Assembly (NCBI RefSeq): GCF_001758425.2
Contig: NZ_MDSS02000028.1
Coordinates: 1 to 45,297, forward strand
Source: Nesterenkonia sp. PF2B19
GTDB taxonomy: Bacteria; Actinomycetota; Actinomycetes; Actinomycetales; Micrococcaceae
Reading direction: 5' to 3'
DNA: 45,297 bases
Shown: positions 8,745 to 18,304 of the stretch, in pieces
Layout: each line of letters begins with the position of its first letter
How positions within the stretch are numbered: position 1 is the stretch's first letter
The notes under the pieces: generated by a model
Seen by the model: only the letters and a program-made list of their open reading frames with translations
Told to the model about the DNA's origin: nothing
Database searches by the model: none
Position numbers and translations under genes: made by a program

Positions 8745-9506
8745 TCATCCGTGGTCGCGACGCATCGCGGGAAGCGCGTCGACGGCGAAGCGGATGTGTT
8801 CCTCCACGAGATCTTGGCTCCGTCTGCTGTCACGGGCCAGGATCGCATCATGGATCTGGCGGTGCTGTTCCTGGAGGGAGGTCCGAAGCTCCTCCGGTCC
8901 GTCCTCGGCGCGGAACGCGTCCAGAATCGCCAGCCGGAGGGAGCTGCGGATCGCGGTGGTCAGGTCCGCGACAAGTCGATTGCCGGCAGCCTCTGCGATG
9001 GCCACGTGGAAGGCCGTGTCGGCGTCGTTGAAGGCTTCCAGCGACTCGGCATCCTCCAGTGCGGTGAGCGCCTCGGTGATCGTGGCCTGCTGCGTGTCGT
9101 CCGCCTGCTCCGAGGCCAGTTTCGCACTCGCCCGCTCCAAGGCGATGCGGGCCTCGACGACGTCGTCGAGGGGGAAGCTGGACAGCCCGATGTGCATGCG
9201 CAGCAGACGGGTCAGGCCCTTGCTCGGCAGGGCGGTGACAGTGGTGCCCGCTGACCGGCCCGACCCCACTTGGGACTGCAGCACCCCCTGGGACTCCAGG
9301 ATCCTGATGGCTTCCCGCACACTGGCTCGGCTCACCTGGAGCCGTGCAGCCAGGTCCCGTTCGGGGGGCAGGGTGTCGCCGACGGCGAGCCGACCGGCCA
9401 TGACCTGCTCCTCGATGGCGTCCAGGACCTGCTCGTGTGCTCGGCTGCGTGTGATCGGGTCCCACGTGATCGGCGTGCGGGGGGAATCGGAGGTGGGGTC
9501 GGACAT
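8745..9506 (-). CDS. FadR-subfamily GntR regulator, probably of lactate genes (LldR-like)
   Basis: A 253-residue transcription factor. The N-terminal winged helix (about residues 20-85) contains LPPERDLAARLQVSRASVREAIRILESQGVL. The C-terminal all-helical FCD-type effector domain contains EARIALERASAKLA and DTAFHVAIAEAAGNRLV. The start is the ATG at 9506, preceded by AAAGGAAG. It lies 50 bp downstream of lldP in the same direction, so the two are probably cotranscribed. The two palindromes TGTGGTCWGACCACA in the lldP-lldD gap have the shape bound by LldR/FadR-type regulators, so lactate-responsive repression of both promoters is likely (inference). Confidence 0.85.
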   Translation of the reverse strand: MSDPTSDSPRTPITWDPITRSRAHEQVLDAIEEQVMAGRLAVGDTLPPERDLAARLQVSRASVREAIRILESQGVLQSQVGSGRSAGTTVTALPSKGLTRLLRMHIGLSSFPLDDVVEARIALERASAKLASEQADDTQQATITEALTALEDAESLEAFNDADTAFHVAIAEAAGNRLVADLTTAIRSSLRLAILDAFRAEDGPEELRTSLQEQHRQIHDAILARDSRRSQDLVEEHIRFAVDALPAMRRDHG

Positions 9507-9556
9507 AGCTTCCTTTCTACCACCGTGCGTCCTGTCTGCCGCCGTCGGGCCGCAGC

Positions 9557-11344
9557 CTACTGTCCATCGTCGACGCGACTGCGCCGCGTCAGCCAGAACC
9601 CGGCGGCCGGCAGACCCGCTGCGAGGACGGCGAGCGCGATGGTGCCGAGATTCCAGCCCACGCCATGGGCCAGGATATAGCTGATGGCTCCCGCCGCCGT
9701 GCAGTAGTAGAGGGTGACCGGCAGGACTTTGCGCAGAAGGTCTCCCTCCCTGCCGAGGAGCCCCACGGTGGCGGAGGCTGCGACGATGTTGTGGACTGAG
9801 ATGGGGTTGCCTCCGGCACCGCCGACGGCCTGTCCTGCCACGACGATCTCCGGGTTCACCCCGATCTGCGTGCCGGTGTGCCACTGGAACTGAGCGAAGG
9901 TCAGGTTGGAGATCGTGTTGGAGCCGGCGACGAACGCTCCCAGAGCGCCGAGGAAAGGTGCCATGAAGGGCCACAGGCCGCCGGAGACGGCGGAGGCGCC
10001 CTCCGCCAGGATCACCGGCATGCTCTCCAGGCCGGAGTCGTTGATCCCGGATTGGAGCAGGACCCTCACCAGCGGGACGGCGAAGAGCAGGGCGAGCGCC
10101 GTGCCCGCGATCTGTCGACCGGCGACCCGCCACGTCTGGAGGATCTGGGGGCCGGACATCCGGTAGATCCCGTAGCCGCAGGCCACCGCCAGCAGGAGCA
10201 TGAACCCGGGCAGGTAGAACGGGTCCACGGTGGGGCTGATGCCGCCGACGCCGAGCAGGTCCTCCAGGGGGAAGCGGGTCAGTCCGGGGCGGGTGAGGAG
10301 TTCGGTGAGCGGGTCGAGGATGCGCGTGGCGACGAGGAGGCCCGCGAGCACCAGGTACGGCGTCCAGGCCTGGAGCGTCGTGATCCGCCGGGTGGTCGTC
10401 GTGGCGCCCTCATCGGCGGTCATGCGGCCGCTCCAGCGGATGTCCCACTCGCTGCGGCGGGCGAACTCGAAGGTCGTCTTGGGCATCAGGAAGCCCTTCG
10501 ACGAGGTCACCATGACCAGGACCAGCCCCGCGAGACCGCCCAGGAGGGAGGGGAATTCCGGTCCCATGAAGCTCGCGACCAGGACGGAGGGGATGGTGAC
10601 CGCCAGCGAGGCATAGATGGCGAACGGCGCGATCCTCAGGCCGTCGGCGAAGCTCCGGTGCGGTCCGAACAGGCCTGTGAGCAGTGTGACGATCAGCAGC
10701 GGAATCAGCAGCCCCACCACCGCGTGGATGAGGGCCACCTGCAGACCGATCTCAGCGACGTACTCCGGGTAGGTCATGGACTTCTCCGCCAGGCGTGTCT
10801 GCAGAGAGCTGGAGCTCTCGTCCAGCCCGTGGCCGACGCCGATGAGGATGGGGGTTCCGACGGCGCCGAAGCTGACGGGGGTGGTCTGGACGATGAGGCC
10901 CACCATGACTGCAGCCATGGCGGGGAAGCCCATGGCCAGCAGCAGGGGGGCGACGACGGCGGCGGTGGTGCCGAAGCCGGAGGCGCCCTCGATGAACGAG
11001 CCGAAGCACCAGCCGATGATGATCGCTTGGACCCGGCGATCCGGGGAGATGCGGTCGAATCCGGTCTTGATCGTCTCCATCGCGCCGGATCCCACGACGG
11101 TGGCGAGCAGAAGGAGCGCGCCGAAGACGATGTACAGCATCGTGCCGGCGATGATGAGGCCTTCCAGGGAGGCCGCGGCGATCGTCGTCGGCGCCATGTC
11201 CCAGGTGAGCCAGGCGATGCAGACGGCCACGACATACCCGAGCGGCATCGCGAACTTCGCGGGCCATCGGAAGACGGCGAGCAGGATGCCGACGGTGAGG
11301 ATCGGTGTGAGGGCCAGCATGCTGTACCAAGCGACGGAGTCCAT
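9557..11344 (-). CDS. lldP: L-lactate permease (LldP/LctP family)
   Basis: A 595-residue inner-membrane carrier with about 12-14 hydrophobic segments. Family features are the conserved [28 protein letters not shown] block in the first third, [14 protein letters not shown], and near the C terminus [17 protein letters not shown] and [25 protein letters not shown]. Length matches LldP/GlcA transporters, which import lactate or glycolate with protons. It starts at ATG 11344 and is divergent from lldD across a 226-bp regulatory region. The last 20 residues are basic and hydrophilic. The promoter is proposed at 11405-11433 with an operator at 11388-11402. Confidence 0.93.
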   Translation of the reverse strand: MDSVAWYSMLALTPILTVGILLAVFRWPAKFAMPLGYVVAVCIAWLTWDMAPTTIAAASLEGLIIAGTMLYIVFGALLLLATVVGSGAMETIKTGFDRISPDRRVQAIIIGWCFGSFIEGASGFGTTAAVVAPLLLAMGFPAMAAVMVGLIVQTTPVSFGAVGTPILIGVGHGLDESSSSLQTRLAEKSMTYPEYVAEIGLQVALIHAVVGLLIPLLIVTLLTGLFGPHRSFADGLRIAPFAIYASLAVTIPSVLVASFMGPEFPSLLGGLAGLVLVMVTSSKGFLMPKTTFEFARRSEWDIRWSGRMTADEGATTTTRRITTLQAWTPYLVLAGLLVATRILDPLTELLTRPGLTRFPLEDLLGVGGISPTVDPFYLPGFMLLLAVACGYGIYRMSGPQILQTWRVAGRQIAGTALALLFAVPLVRVLLQSGINDSGLESMPVILAEGASAVSGGLWPFMAPFLGALGAFVAGSNTISNLTFAQFQWHTGTQIGVNPEIVVAGQAVGGAGGNPISVHNIVAASATVGLLGREGDLLRKVLPVTLYYCTAAGAISYILAHGVGWNLGTIALAVLAAGLPAAGFWLTRRSRVDDGQ

Positions 11345-11387
11345 GAGGTGTCCCTTCGACGAAGTGCTCGATGTGGCTTGCTAGATA

Positions 11388-11402
11388 TGTGGTCTGACCA
11401 CA
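11388..11402. promoter_or_regulatory. FadR/LldR-type operator at the lldP promoter
   Basis: TGTGGTCTGACCACA is a perfect 15-bp odd palindrome. It lies directly downstream of the lldP -10 hexamer (read on the minus strand), so a bound repressor would cover the start of transcription. It has an almost identical partner at 11522-11536. Confidence 0.82.
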
Positions 11403-11404
11403 GG

Positions 11405-11433
11405 ACGATACGGTCAGATGTGATCTGCGTCAA
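11405..11433 (-). promoter_or_regulatory. Promoter of lldP and its downstream regulator
   Basis: On the minus strand, TTGACG (11433-11428) and TATCGT (11410-11405) are 17 bp apart. The operator follows within 3 bp. Confidence 0.6.
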
Positions 11434-11490
11434 TGTCTCCGGCGTGGATGATCGGCGCGGACGACCGGGATGGAGTCGTGGGCCGAGGCA

Positions 11491-11520
11491 TTGACGGCGG
11501 CGATGTGGCGCGCATAACCT
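11491..11520 (+). promoter_or_regulatory. Promoter of lldD
   Basis: TTGACG (11491-11496) and TAACCT (11515-11520) are 18 bp apart. The operator at 11522-11536 begins 2 bp after the -10 hexamer, mirroring the arrangement at lldP. Confidence 0.6.
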
Positions 11521-11521
11521 T

Positions 11522-11536
11522 TGTGTGGTCAGACCA
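11522..11536. promoter_or_regulatory. FadR/LldR-type operator at the lldD promoter
   Basis: TGTGGTCAGACCACA is a perfect 15-bp odd palindrome, differing from the lldP operator only at the central base. It lies 34 bp before the lldD start codon. Confidence 0.82.
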
Positions 11537-11570
11537 CATAACTGAGTGAGAACCGTGCAGAGGAGCCCCC

Positions 11571-12851
11571 ATGGTTGAGCGTCGCCTCCCCAAACCCCGT
11601 GACCTTGCGCCGCTGATGCAGTTCAAGAAGTTCGACGTCAATGCGTCTCGGCGGCGGTTGAACGCGGCGCTGACCATCGAGGATCTGCGCCGGATCGCGA
11701 AGCGGCGGACCCCGAAGGCCGCCTTCGACTACACCGACGGCGCGGCCGAGGGCGAGCTCTCCATGCACCGGGCGCGGCAGGCCTTCGAGGACGTGCAGTT
11801 CAACCCCTCGATCCTGCGGGACGTCTCCGAGGTGGACACCTCCACCACGATCTTCGGCGGGCCCTCGGCCCAGCCCTTCGGGATCGCGCCCACCGGGTTC
11901 ACCCGGCTGATGCAGACCGAAGGCGAGACTGCCGGGGCCTCGGCCGCCGGCGCGGCGGGGATCCCGTTCACGCTCTCCACGCTGGGAACCACCTCCATCG
12001 AGGATGTGAAGAAGGCCAACCCGCACGGGCGGAACTGGTTCCAGCTGTACGTGATGAAGCAGCGGGAGATCTCCTACGGCCTGGTGGAGCGCGCCGCGGC
12101 CGCCGGATTCGACACCCTGTTCTTCACCGTGGACACCCCGGTGGCCGGGGCCCGGCTGCGGGACAAGCGCAACGGGTTCTCCATCCCGCCGCAGCTGAGC
12201 CTGGGCACCGTGATCAACGCGATCCCGCGGCCCTGGTGGTGGATCGACTTCCTGACCACCCCGCCGCTGGAGTTCGCCTCGCTGTCCTCCACCGGGGGGA
12301 CCGTCGGCGAGCTGCTGGACTCCGCCATGGACCCGTCCATCAGCTTCGACGACCTGACGATCATCCGGGAACTGTTCCCCGGCAAGATCGTCGTCAAGGG
12401 CGTCCAGAACGTGGAGGACGCCAAGAGCCTGGCGGATCTGGGCGTCGACGGCATCGTGCTCTCCAACCACGGAGGCCGTCAGCTGGACCGGGCGCCGATC
12501 CCGTTCCACCTGCTGCCTGAGGTGGTCCGCGAGGTCGGAGACGACCTCGAGGTCACCATGGACACCGGCATCATGAACGGCGCCGACGTCGTCGCCGCCC
12601 TGGCCATGGGGGCGAAGTTCACCTTCGTGGGACGGGCGTACCTGTACGGGCTCATGGCCGGCGGCCGTGCCGGAGTGGACCGGACCATCGAGATCCTCAG
12701 TGAGCAGGTGGAGCGGACCATGCGGTTGCTGGAGGTCTCCACGGTCGAAGAGCTCGAGCCGAAGCACGTCACCCAGCTGCAGCGCCTGGTGCTGCGGGAG
12801 GCGTCGACGGTCAGGACGCCGAGCCGTGGGCGGCCATCGTCAGCAGGCTGA
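11571..12851 (+). CDS. lldD: FMN-dependent L-lactate dehydrogenase
   Basis: A 426-residue alpha-hydroxy-acid dehydrogenase that oxidises L-lactate to pyruvate and passes electrons to the membrane quinone pool. The TIM barrel has the N-terminal [22 protein letters not shown] segment, [23 protein letters not shown], and the key active-site block [14 protein letters not shown] with catalytic His and Arg. FMN-phosphate contacts follow in [17 protein letters not shown] and the GRAYLYG segment. The start ATG follows AGAGGAGCC. The length and the N-terminal extension are typical of actinobacterial LldD. It is divergent from lldP and its 3' end overlaps the convergent membrane-protein gene by 41 bp. 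Confidence 0.94.
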   Translation: MVERRLPKPRDLAPLMQFKKFDVNASRRRLNAALTIEDLRRIAKRRTPKAAFDYTDGAAEGELSMHRARQAFEDVQFNPSILRDVSEVDTSTTIFGGPSAQPFGIAPTGFTRLMQTEGETAGASAAGAAGIPFTLSTLGTTSIEDVKKANPHGRNWFQLYVMKQREISYGLVERAAAAGFDTLFFTVDTPVAGARLRDKRNGFSIPPQLSLGTVINAIPRPWWWIDFLTTPPLEFASLSSTGGTVGELLDSAMDPSISFDDLTIIRELFPGKIVVKGVQNVEDAKSLADLGVDGIVLSNHGGRQLDRAPIPFHLLPEVVREVGDDLEVTMDTGIMNGADVVAALAMGAKFTFVGRAYLYGLMAGGRAGVDRTIEILSEQVERTMRLLEVSTVEELEPKHVTQLQRLVLREASTVRTPSRGRPSSAG

Positions 12852-13119
12852 ACAGCGTCATGGCGATGACCGCCAGGATGAGGATGCCGACGACGATCTC
12901 GATCCACGCCACCACGACCACCCAGCGGAGGGGCTCGCCTCCCAGGCGCCGGGTCCTGCGCACCAGGATCAGCGCCATCGGACCCAGAAGCATCGGCAGG
13001 AGCACCAGCCCCACCAGGACGGTCACGACGGCGCGGTCCGCCGCCCGCTGAGCGGCGGTGAAGCGGTGGACCGGAGGGGCAGGCGGTGCGAGCGCGCTGT
13101 GCTGCGGCGAGCAGGTCAT
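12811..13119 (-). CDS. Small two-span membrane protein, unknown function
   Basis: A 102-residue protein with an Ala/Pro-rich N terminus, a first membrane span around residues 30-52 ([20 protein letters not shown]), a basic loop RRTRRLGG and a second span around 65-92. The ATG is preceded by GAGGAGGGCAGC. Its 3' end overlaps the lldD 3' end on the other strand. It is followed in the same orientation by, and resembles in layout, the gene at 13133-13483 (two spans, basic RxRR loop), so the pair may be diverged duplicates of a DUF4190-like type. No function can be assigned. Confidence 0.65.
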   Translation of the reverse strand: MTCSPQHSALAPPAPPVHRFTAAQRAADRAVVTVLVGLVLLPMLLGPMALILVRRTRRLGGEPLRWVVVVAWIEIVVGILILAVIAMTLFSLLTMAAHGSAS

Positions 13120-13132
13120 GGAGCTGCCCTCC

Positions 13133-13483
13133 TCACAGTCCGCCGGTGGCCAGGATGATGAGCCCCAACACCACCGGGATCAGCGTCAGCACACCGATCG
13201 CCAGGGATATCCACCCGAGCACCAGGCCGGGCAGAGCGCGGTGGCCGTTCCGCCGCGCCCGGACGGCGAATCCGATGGCGACCGGCCCCAGCACGATGTG
13301 CAGGAAGAACAGCCCCACGATGCCCAGCGCCAGGGAGACCGACGCATCACGCTCGGCATTCTGAGCCTGCGGGTTCGGCGGCGGAGGCATGGGCGGTCCG
13401 GCCGGTGGAGGGGCGGGCAGCGCCCCCTGCGGAGGGGCGGGCATCGGGATCTGACCTGGAGTCACATGCGGTGGCTGGCTCAT
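13133..13483 (-). CDS. Proline-rich DUF4190-like small membrane protein
   Basis: A 116-residue protein with a Pro/Ala/Gln-rich cytoplasmic N terminus (residues 1-42), a first span [20 protein letters not shown], a short basic loop [11 protein letters not shown] and a second span [22 protein letters not shown]. This proline-rich head with two spans and a small-residue loop is typical of DUF4190-type proteins common in actinomycetes. The start at 13483 is chosen because GTGGAGGC precedes it; an upstream in-frame start at 13717 would add a low-complexity stretch without family support. It ends 14 bp before the 12811-13119 gene begins and is probably cotranscribed with it. Confidence 0.72.
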   Translation of the reverse strand: MSQPPHVTPGQIPMPAPPQGALPAPPPAGPPMPPPPNPQAQNAERDASVSLALGIVGLFFLHIVLGPVAIGFAVRARRNGHRALPGLVLGWISLAIGVLTLIPVVLGLIILATGGL

Positions 13484-13659
13484 GCCTCCACGGTAGCCAG
13501 ATCCGAGGGGCCTGGCAGGCCCCCACCGGCAGCCTGTGGAAAACGCGACTGGGGAGGGCCTGGAGGGGAGGGCCCAGGGATCAGCGCCCGGCGTCGGAGG
13601 GCTCCCGGGCGGGCTCCTCGCCGGGCACCGCCAGCAGATCCGCGACGGCGCATCGCCGT

Positions 13660-13825
13660 GCCGCAGCGGCCCGGGCTCGGCGTGGACCTGGACCGGAATC
13701 GCCTGGAGGAGGCCCATGAGCTCTACCTGCGGGAAGGGCTCGGTGCCCGCGACGACGCGGTGGCCATGCAGTATCTCGTCCCGGGCTGGGAGTTCGATCC
13801 CAAGCGTCCCTGCCTGCTGCGCTGA
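13660..13825 (+). pseudogene. Possible C-terminal remnant of a GNAT-like acetyltransferase
   Basis: The end of an open frame reads [22 protein letters not shown] followed by about 25 residues to the TGA at 13825. The LGVD-x-LY-x-GL pattern recalls the last strand-helix of GNAT enzymes. There is no plausible start, ribosome site or acetyl-CoA motif upstream in any frame. The rest of the 435-bp gap (13484-13917) shows no other gene. Confidence 0.25.
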
Positions 13826-13917
13826 CCTTCCTGCTGAGCTGACCTGCAGAGGTGGCGCGCTGTAGGGTGCGGGTGGATGCTCCGCCGCCGGCGGGCACGG
13901 CCAGCGAAGGAGGGTGA

Positions 13918-14922
13918 GTGGAGGGCGTTCTCCTCGGTTTCAGCGTGGTGGCGGTGCTCGTGCTCATCGGCGCCGGCACCGCGGCGATCGCCCCGCAGAA
14001 GGCCCGCTCTGCGCAGCGCGGGGTCACGCCGTTGGTCTACTACATCACCAACCCGTGCCTGATGGTGGTGCTGGTCTCCCAGACGGATGTCCGCATGGTG
14101 GCCGGACTGTACGCGCCGCTGGCGCTCGGCATCGCCGGGATCACCGCCGTCGTCTTCTCCGCCTATGGCCTGCTGGCGCTGCGACGACGCCGACGTCGGC
14201 CGATGCCCGACGGCGACGGCGCCAGAGCCAGCGCCCGTGACGGTGGCGCGTCGGGTGCCGCCACCGGTGCCGACGTCGCGGTGGGAGCGATGGCCTCCTG
14301 CTACGTGAACGCCGGCAACATCGGGGTGCCGATCGCGCTCTACATGGTGGGCACCACCGCTCCGGTGGTCTCGGTGCTGCTGGCCCAGCTGCTGGTTCTC
14401 GCCCCGCTGTTCCTCACGCTCTTCGGGCTGCTCGGGCGTTCCGGCGGGCCCTCCCGCGCACGGACCATCCTGGGCTCCATGCTGAACCCCGTCACGGTGG
14501 GGGTGCTGATCGGGGCGGTCCTCTCTCTGCTGGACCGGCGGCCGCCCGAGGTGATCTGGGAGCCGGTCCGGATGCTGGGGGAGGCCTCCATCCCGCTGAT
14601 GCTGCTGATCTTCGGCATGGCGCTGTGGCAGGAGCGACCCTTCGCGGTGCGGGAGCGCCGCGTCGACGCCGTGGTGGGCACGGTGTGCAAGGTGGTGGTC
14701 ATGCCGGTGGTCGCATGGGCGCTCGCCGGCCCGGTCTTCGGGCTGACCGGTGCCGAGCTGCTGGGAGTAGTGGCGATGGCGGCGCTGCCCACCGCACAGA
14801 ACGTGTTCGTCTTCGGCCTTCACCACTGGATGCCGGTCACCGTGGCCAAGGACGTCACCTTCGCCAGCTCGCTGCTGAGCCTACCGGTGGTGCTGCTGGC
14901 CGCCTGGCTGCTCGGCGTGTGA
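13918..14922 (+). CDS. AEC-family transporter (auxin efflux carrier type)
   Basis: A 334-residue membrane protein with about ten hydrophobic segments. The two AEC half-domains are visible: the first has the conserved VYYITNPCLMVVLVSQTD, and the second starts near 180 with TILGSMLNPVTVGVLIGAVLSL and ASIPLMLLIFGMALWQE. The segment SCYVNAGNIGVPIALYMVG holds the Asn-Gly motif common in AEC carriers. A charged, low-complexity loop (RRRRRRPMPDGDGARASARDGG) of about 30 residues sits in the middle. Substrates of bacterial members are mostly organic acids or amino acids; none is assigned. It starts at GTG 13918 with AAGGAGGG at good spacing. Confidence 0.85.
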   Translation: MEGVLLGFSVVAVLVLIGAGTAAIAPQKARSAQRGVTPLVYYITNPCLMVVLVSQTDVRMVAGLYAPLALGIAGITAVVFSAYGLLALRRRRRRPMPDGDGARASARDGGASGAATGADVAVGAMASCYVNAGNIGVPIALYMVGTTAPVVSVLLAQLLVLAPLFLTLFGLLGRSGGPSRARTILGSMLNPVTVGVLIGAVLSLLDRRPPEVIWEPVRMLGEASIPLMLLIFGMALWQERPFAVRERRVDAVVGTVCKVVVMPVVAWALAGPVFGLTGAELLGVVAMAALPTAQNVFVFGLHHWMPVTVAKDVTFASSLLSLPVVLLAAWLLGV

Positions 14923-15012
14923 TGCGGATCAGCGTCCAGACCTTCACCGGGCCCTGCGGCGCGTGATACGACGTCTCTGAGACCCAGGCACGTCGCGGAG
15001 AGGAGCCACCGG

Positions 15013-15918
15013 GTGACAGCTGCATCGTCCATGCTGCTCCCACGCCTGCAGCAGGCAGGCCTGGACGACGTGGTGCGCGTGGAGCCGGTCGCCGGGGGTC
15101 TGGCGGCGACCGCCGGTCTGGCTCACCGCCGCGACGGCACCACGGTGTTCGTGAAGACCTTCGGCGGGCCGCCGGGCGACGATGCCTTCGCCGCGGAGGC
15201 TGAGGGGCTCACGGTGCTGGCTGAGGCGGGCGGAGTCGTCACCCCCGAGGTCGTCCTCGCCGACCACGATCTGCTCGTCCTCTCGACGCTGCATCCCCGG
15301 CCGGACGCCGAGGTCTTCTGGGAGCGGCTCGCCCATGAGCTGGCCCATCTGCACACCTCCACCCGGCACCCCCGCTTCGGGTGGCACCGCCACAACTGGC
15401 TGGGTCGGCGACAGCAGATCAACACCTGGGAGGACGACGGCTTCGAGTTCTTCGCCCAGCACCGACTGCTGCGGTGGCTCGACGAGCCCCGCGTGCACGA
15501 CGTGCTCGGGGTCGCGGACCGAGCCGCCCTGGAGCGGCTGTGCGACCGACTGCCTGAGCTGCTTCCGGCGGCGCCGGCATGCCTGGTCCACGGTGACCTG
15601 TGGGCGCAGAACCTGCTGGCCACCCGGGAGGGCCGGCCGGCACTGATCGATCCGGCGGTGTCCTACACCTGGGCGGAGATCGACCTGGCCCATCTGTGGA
15701 CGACGGCTCCGCCCCCGGAGGCCGAGACGTTCTTCGAGCTCTATGCCGACCTGACCGGGCTCGACCGGCACTGGGGGGACCGCATGCCGATCCTCCAGCT
15801 GCGCCAGCACCTGGCGGTGATCGCCCAGTTCGACACCGACTGGGGTGCCGCCGACGTCGTGCGCGCCACCCTCGCTCCGTTCCGCAGCCTCAGAGCCAGC
15901 CCAGCGTCTGGGGGATGA
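15013..15918 (+). CDS. Fructosamine kinase family protein
   Basis: A 301-residue cytosolic kinase of the fructosamine-3-kinase / aminoglycoside phosphotransferase fold, which phosphorylates ketosamines on glycated proteins or small amines and so starts deglycation. Visible motifs are VFVKTFGG (ATP-binding Lys), the catalytic loop LVHGDLWAQNLL, and the metal-binding LIDPAVSYTWAEIDLA. The FGWHRHNWLG segment with the NWLG/NFIG element is typical of the family. It starts at GTG 15013 after GGAGAGGAGCC. Its last 29 bp overlap the 3' end of the convergent Nramp-like gene. Confidence 0.88.
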   Translation: MTAASSMLLPRLQQAGLDDVVRVEPVAGGLAATAGLAHRRDGTTVFVKTFGGPPGDDAFAAEAEGLTVLAEAGGVVTPEVVLADHDLLVLSTLHPRPDAEVFWERLAHELAHLHTSTRHPRFGWHRHNWLGRRQQINTWEDDGFEFFAQHRLLRWLDEPRVHDVLGVADRAALERLCDRLPELLPAAPACLVHGDLWAQNLLATREGRPALIDPAVSYTWAEIDLAHLWTTAPPPEAETFFELYADLTGLDRHWGDRMPILQLRQHLAVIAQFDTDWGAADVVRATLAPFRSLRASPASGG

Positions 15919-17251
15919 CCCACAGGGTGAGCAGGGACAGGACCACGATGCTGATCCAGCTCCAGATGACCACGAATCTGCCGGGGCGGTACCGCGCCGG
16001 GATGAACTTCACCGCCACATAGAGGTTCACCGCGAAGAGCACCGGGCTGATCGCGAACGAGACCGCGCCGGCGGCGGGCACCAGCATCGCCGGATTCGGG
16101 AACAACGTCAGCGCGATGATCGCGCACACCACCATCACGCCCATCATCACTCGCATCAGGGTCCGCTCGGTCCACCACGGGCGGTCGGCGTGCGGCGCCA
16201 CCAGCTCGGTCAGGCAGGCCGCGAAGGTCCGAGGGAATCCGTCGAAGATGATCAGCACGGTGGAGAACAGCGCGGCGGAGGCCCCGGCGATGAAGATCGG
16301 GAACATCCACACGCCCACGGTGTCGGTGAAGATGTGGGAGATGGCGAGGATGGTGCCCGCACCCTCCGGCTTGTCCTCGCGGGCGAAGAGGATCATCGCC
16401 CCCAGCACCAGGTACATGGTCGCGATGATCCAGGAGACGATGTGCCCGATCCGGAAGTCGTAGAGCGCGGCCTTGAACCAGGCGTCGGCGTAGGGACGCA
16501 CCTCAGCGGGCGTATGCTCCACCGCCTGCGGCCCGAAGACCTCCCGGACGCGCACCATGCCGCGGCGCTTGCTCGTCATCCACAGCGAGGCCCACACGCC
16601 GACGCTCAGGTCGGTGGGCATCCAGCCCATGAGCCCGGCGACGAGCAGCGCGGACCCAGCGGGGATGGCCGGCAGCAGCAGGTGACCCCAGGCCTCGCCC
16701 TGGACTCCGCCGACCACGAAGGCGACGACGGTGCCGATCACCAGCACGATGGCCAGCACCTTGTTGACCCATTCCAAGCCCCGGTACTTCCCGGCCAGGA
16801 GCAGTCCGACGGCCAGCAGGGACAGCACCACGCCGTAGGCCAGCAGGGATCCGACGCCGAAGCTCGCCCACAGCACGGCCGCCGCGGCCGCGACGATCGC
16901 CCCGACGGCGGTGCAGCCGATGACGATCGTGGCTGCCAGCACGGCCCAGACCGCCCACTTCTTCGGCCCCGGGATGCGGGTGTAGGCGGAGAGGATGGAC
17001 TCGCCGGTGGCGGCGGTGTATCGCATAGCCAGCTCGAAGCCCTGCCATTTGAACAGGAACGCCACCGGCAGGACCCACAGGAGCGCGAACTCGAAGTGCG
17101 CACCGGCCAGCGGTGCGGTGACCAGGTGGCTGGTCCCCACGCCGGCCATGGCCACCAGCAGGCCGGGTCCGAGGAAGCGCAGGATGCGCAGGCCCCGGAC
17201 ATCGGGATGCTGCTCCATCTCACGGCGATCGGCGGCGGCGTCCTGGCTCAT
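15890..17251 (-). CDS. Nramp-related transporter lacking the canonical metal-binding motifs
   Basis: A 453-residue membrane protein with about 11 spans and a clear Nramp-type layout: LRFLGPGLLVAMAG at the first span, WVLPVAFLFKWQGFELAMRYTAATGESI at the second and third, and WASLWMTSKRRG after the sixth. The DPGN of span 1 is replaced by GTSH (in GVGTSHLVTAPLAGA). The MPHN of span 6 is replaced by MPTD (in LMGWMPTDLSVGVW). These are the side chains that coordinate Mn/Fe in Nramp proteins, so the substrate is probably not the usual one. Start ATG 17251 (MSQDAAADRRE) is chosen over longer in-frame options because the upstream part lacks a ribosome site. It overlaps the fructosamine kinase gene at its 3' end. 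Confidence 0.85.
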   Translation of the reverse strand: MSQDAAADRREMEQHPDVRGLRILRFLGPGLLVAMAGVGTSHLVTAPLAGAHFEFALLWVLPVAFLFKWQGFELAMRYTAATGESILSAYTRIPGPKKWAVWAVLAATIVIGCTAVGAIVAAAAAVLWASFGVGSLLAYGVVLSLLAVGLLLAGKYRGLEWVNKVLAIVLVIGTVVAFVVGGVQGEAWGHLLLPAIPAGSALLVAGLMGWMPTDLSVGVWASLWMTSKRRGMVRVREVFGPQAVEHTPAEVRPYADAWFKAALYDFRIGHIVSWIIATMYLVLGAMILFAREDKPEGAGTILAISHIFTDTVGVWMFPIFIAGASAALFSTVLIIFDGFPRTFAACLTELVAPHADRPWWTERTLMRVMMGVMVVCAIIALTLFPNPAMLVPAAGAVSFAISPVLFAVNLYVAVKFIPARYRPGRFVVIWSWISIVVLSLLTLWVIPQTLGWL

Positions 17252-17344
17252 GGTTCGGGTCTCCCTCATCCCTGGGTGCGGCGGTCCTGCCCGCATGACC
17301 CCCTCATGGTATGTGAGGCAGGCCACATGCCGCTGGCCCGGGGG

Positions 17345-18304
17345 TCAGCCCTTGCGGCGGCGCAGCTCCTCCACCATCTGCGGCACGACCTCGAACAGGT
17401 CGCCCACCACGCCGAAGTCGGCGATCTCGAACACCGGGGCGTCCTCGTCCTTGTTGATCGCCACGATCGTCTGGGCGGTCTGCATGCCGGCGCGCTGCTG
17501 GATCGCCCCGGAGATGCCGGCGGATATGTAGAGCTGCGGGGACACCGTCACGCCGGTCTGGCCCACCTGGGCGGCGTGGTCGATCCACCCGGCGTCGGTG
17601 GCCGCGCGGGAGGCGCCGATCGCCGCACCCAGCTCATCGGCCAGCTCCTCCAGCGGACCGAAGTTCCCGTCCACCCCGCGGCCGCCGGCGACGACGACGC
17701 GGGCCTCCGTCAGGGCCGGGCGCTCCGAGACCTCGAGCGGAGTGCGCTGAAGGACCTCGACACCGCCGGAGGCGGCGGCACCCTCGGCGAGAGAGGGGCC
17801 CACCGGCAGTGCGACCACCTCGGGGGCCTGGCCCGCGACGACGGCGGCCTCCACCGAGTTCGGCTTCACCGTGGCCACCAGGGCGCGGTCCTCGGCCACC
17901 TCGGCGGTGGTGGTGTAGGAGCCGGCCAGCACGGACTTCGTGACACGCCGCTCGGAGTCGATGCCCACGGCGTCGGTGATGATCCCGGTGTCCAGGCGGA
18001 CCGCCAGGCGGGCGAGCGCGTCGGTGGAGTCCGGCGTGTCCGGGGCGAGGATCGCCGAGGCGGCGGTCTCCTGCACCGCGGTCTCCAGCAGGTCCACCAG
18101 GGCGGGGTCCGGGGTGAGGATCTCCGCGTCACCGGTGTAGACGGTCTGCACACCCTCGACGGCGACCGCGTCGACGGCGCGGTCACCCGGGGTCCCGGTG
18201 ACCACATGGACCTCGCCGAGCGTGGCGGCCAGGGTCAGCAGCTCCTGCTGGGCCGAGGAGAGCCGCGCGTCCAGCGACTCGAAGAACACCAGGGCAACAC
18301 TCAC
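17345..18304 (-). CDS. etfA: Electron transfer flavoprotein, alpha subunit
   Basis: A 319-residue FAD-binding subunit. The N-terminal half carries the Rossmann-like ETF fold. The C-terminal domain shows [63 protein letters not shown] and [36 protein letters not shown], the FAD-binding signature. Together with EtfB it carries electrons from acyl-CoA and other dehydrogenases to ETF-quinone oxidoreductase. The acyl-CoA dehydrogenase at 31991 in this window is a possible donor. Its start overlaps the etfB stop by 4 bp (GTGA), so the two are translationally coupled. Confidence 0.95.
   Translation of the reverse strand: MSVALVFFESLDARLSSAQQELLTLAATLGEVHVVTGTPGDRAVDAVAVEGVQTVYTGDAEILTPDPALVDLLETAVQETAASAILAPDTPDSTDALARLAVRLDTGIITDAVGIDSERRVTKSVLAGSYTTTAEVAEDRALVATVKPNSVEAAVVAGQAPEVVALPVGPSLAEGAAASGGVEVLQRTPLEVSERPALTEARVVVAGGRGVDGNFGPLEELADELGAAIGASRAATDAGWIDHAAQVGQTGVTVSPQLYISAGISGAIQQRAGMQTAQTIVAINKDEDAPVFEIADFGVVGDLFEVVPQMVEELRRRKG

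Noticed and set aside
9878-11494. A 538-codon plus-strand open frame
   Set aside because: It is antisense to lldP and made almost only of charged residues and Gly, an artefact of GC-rich third positions.
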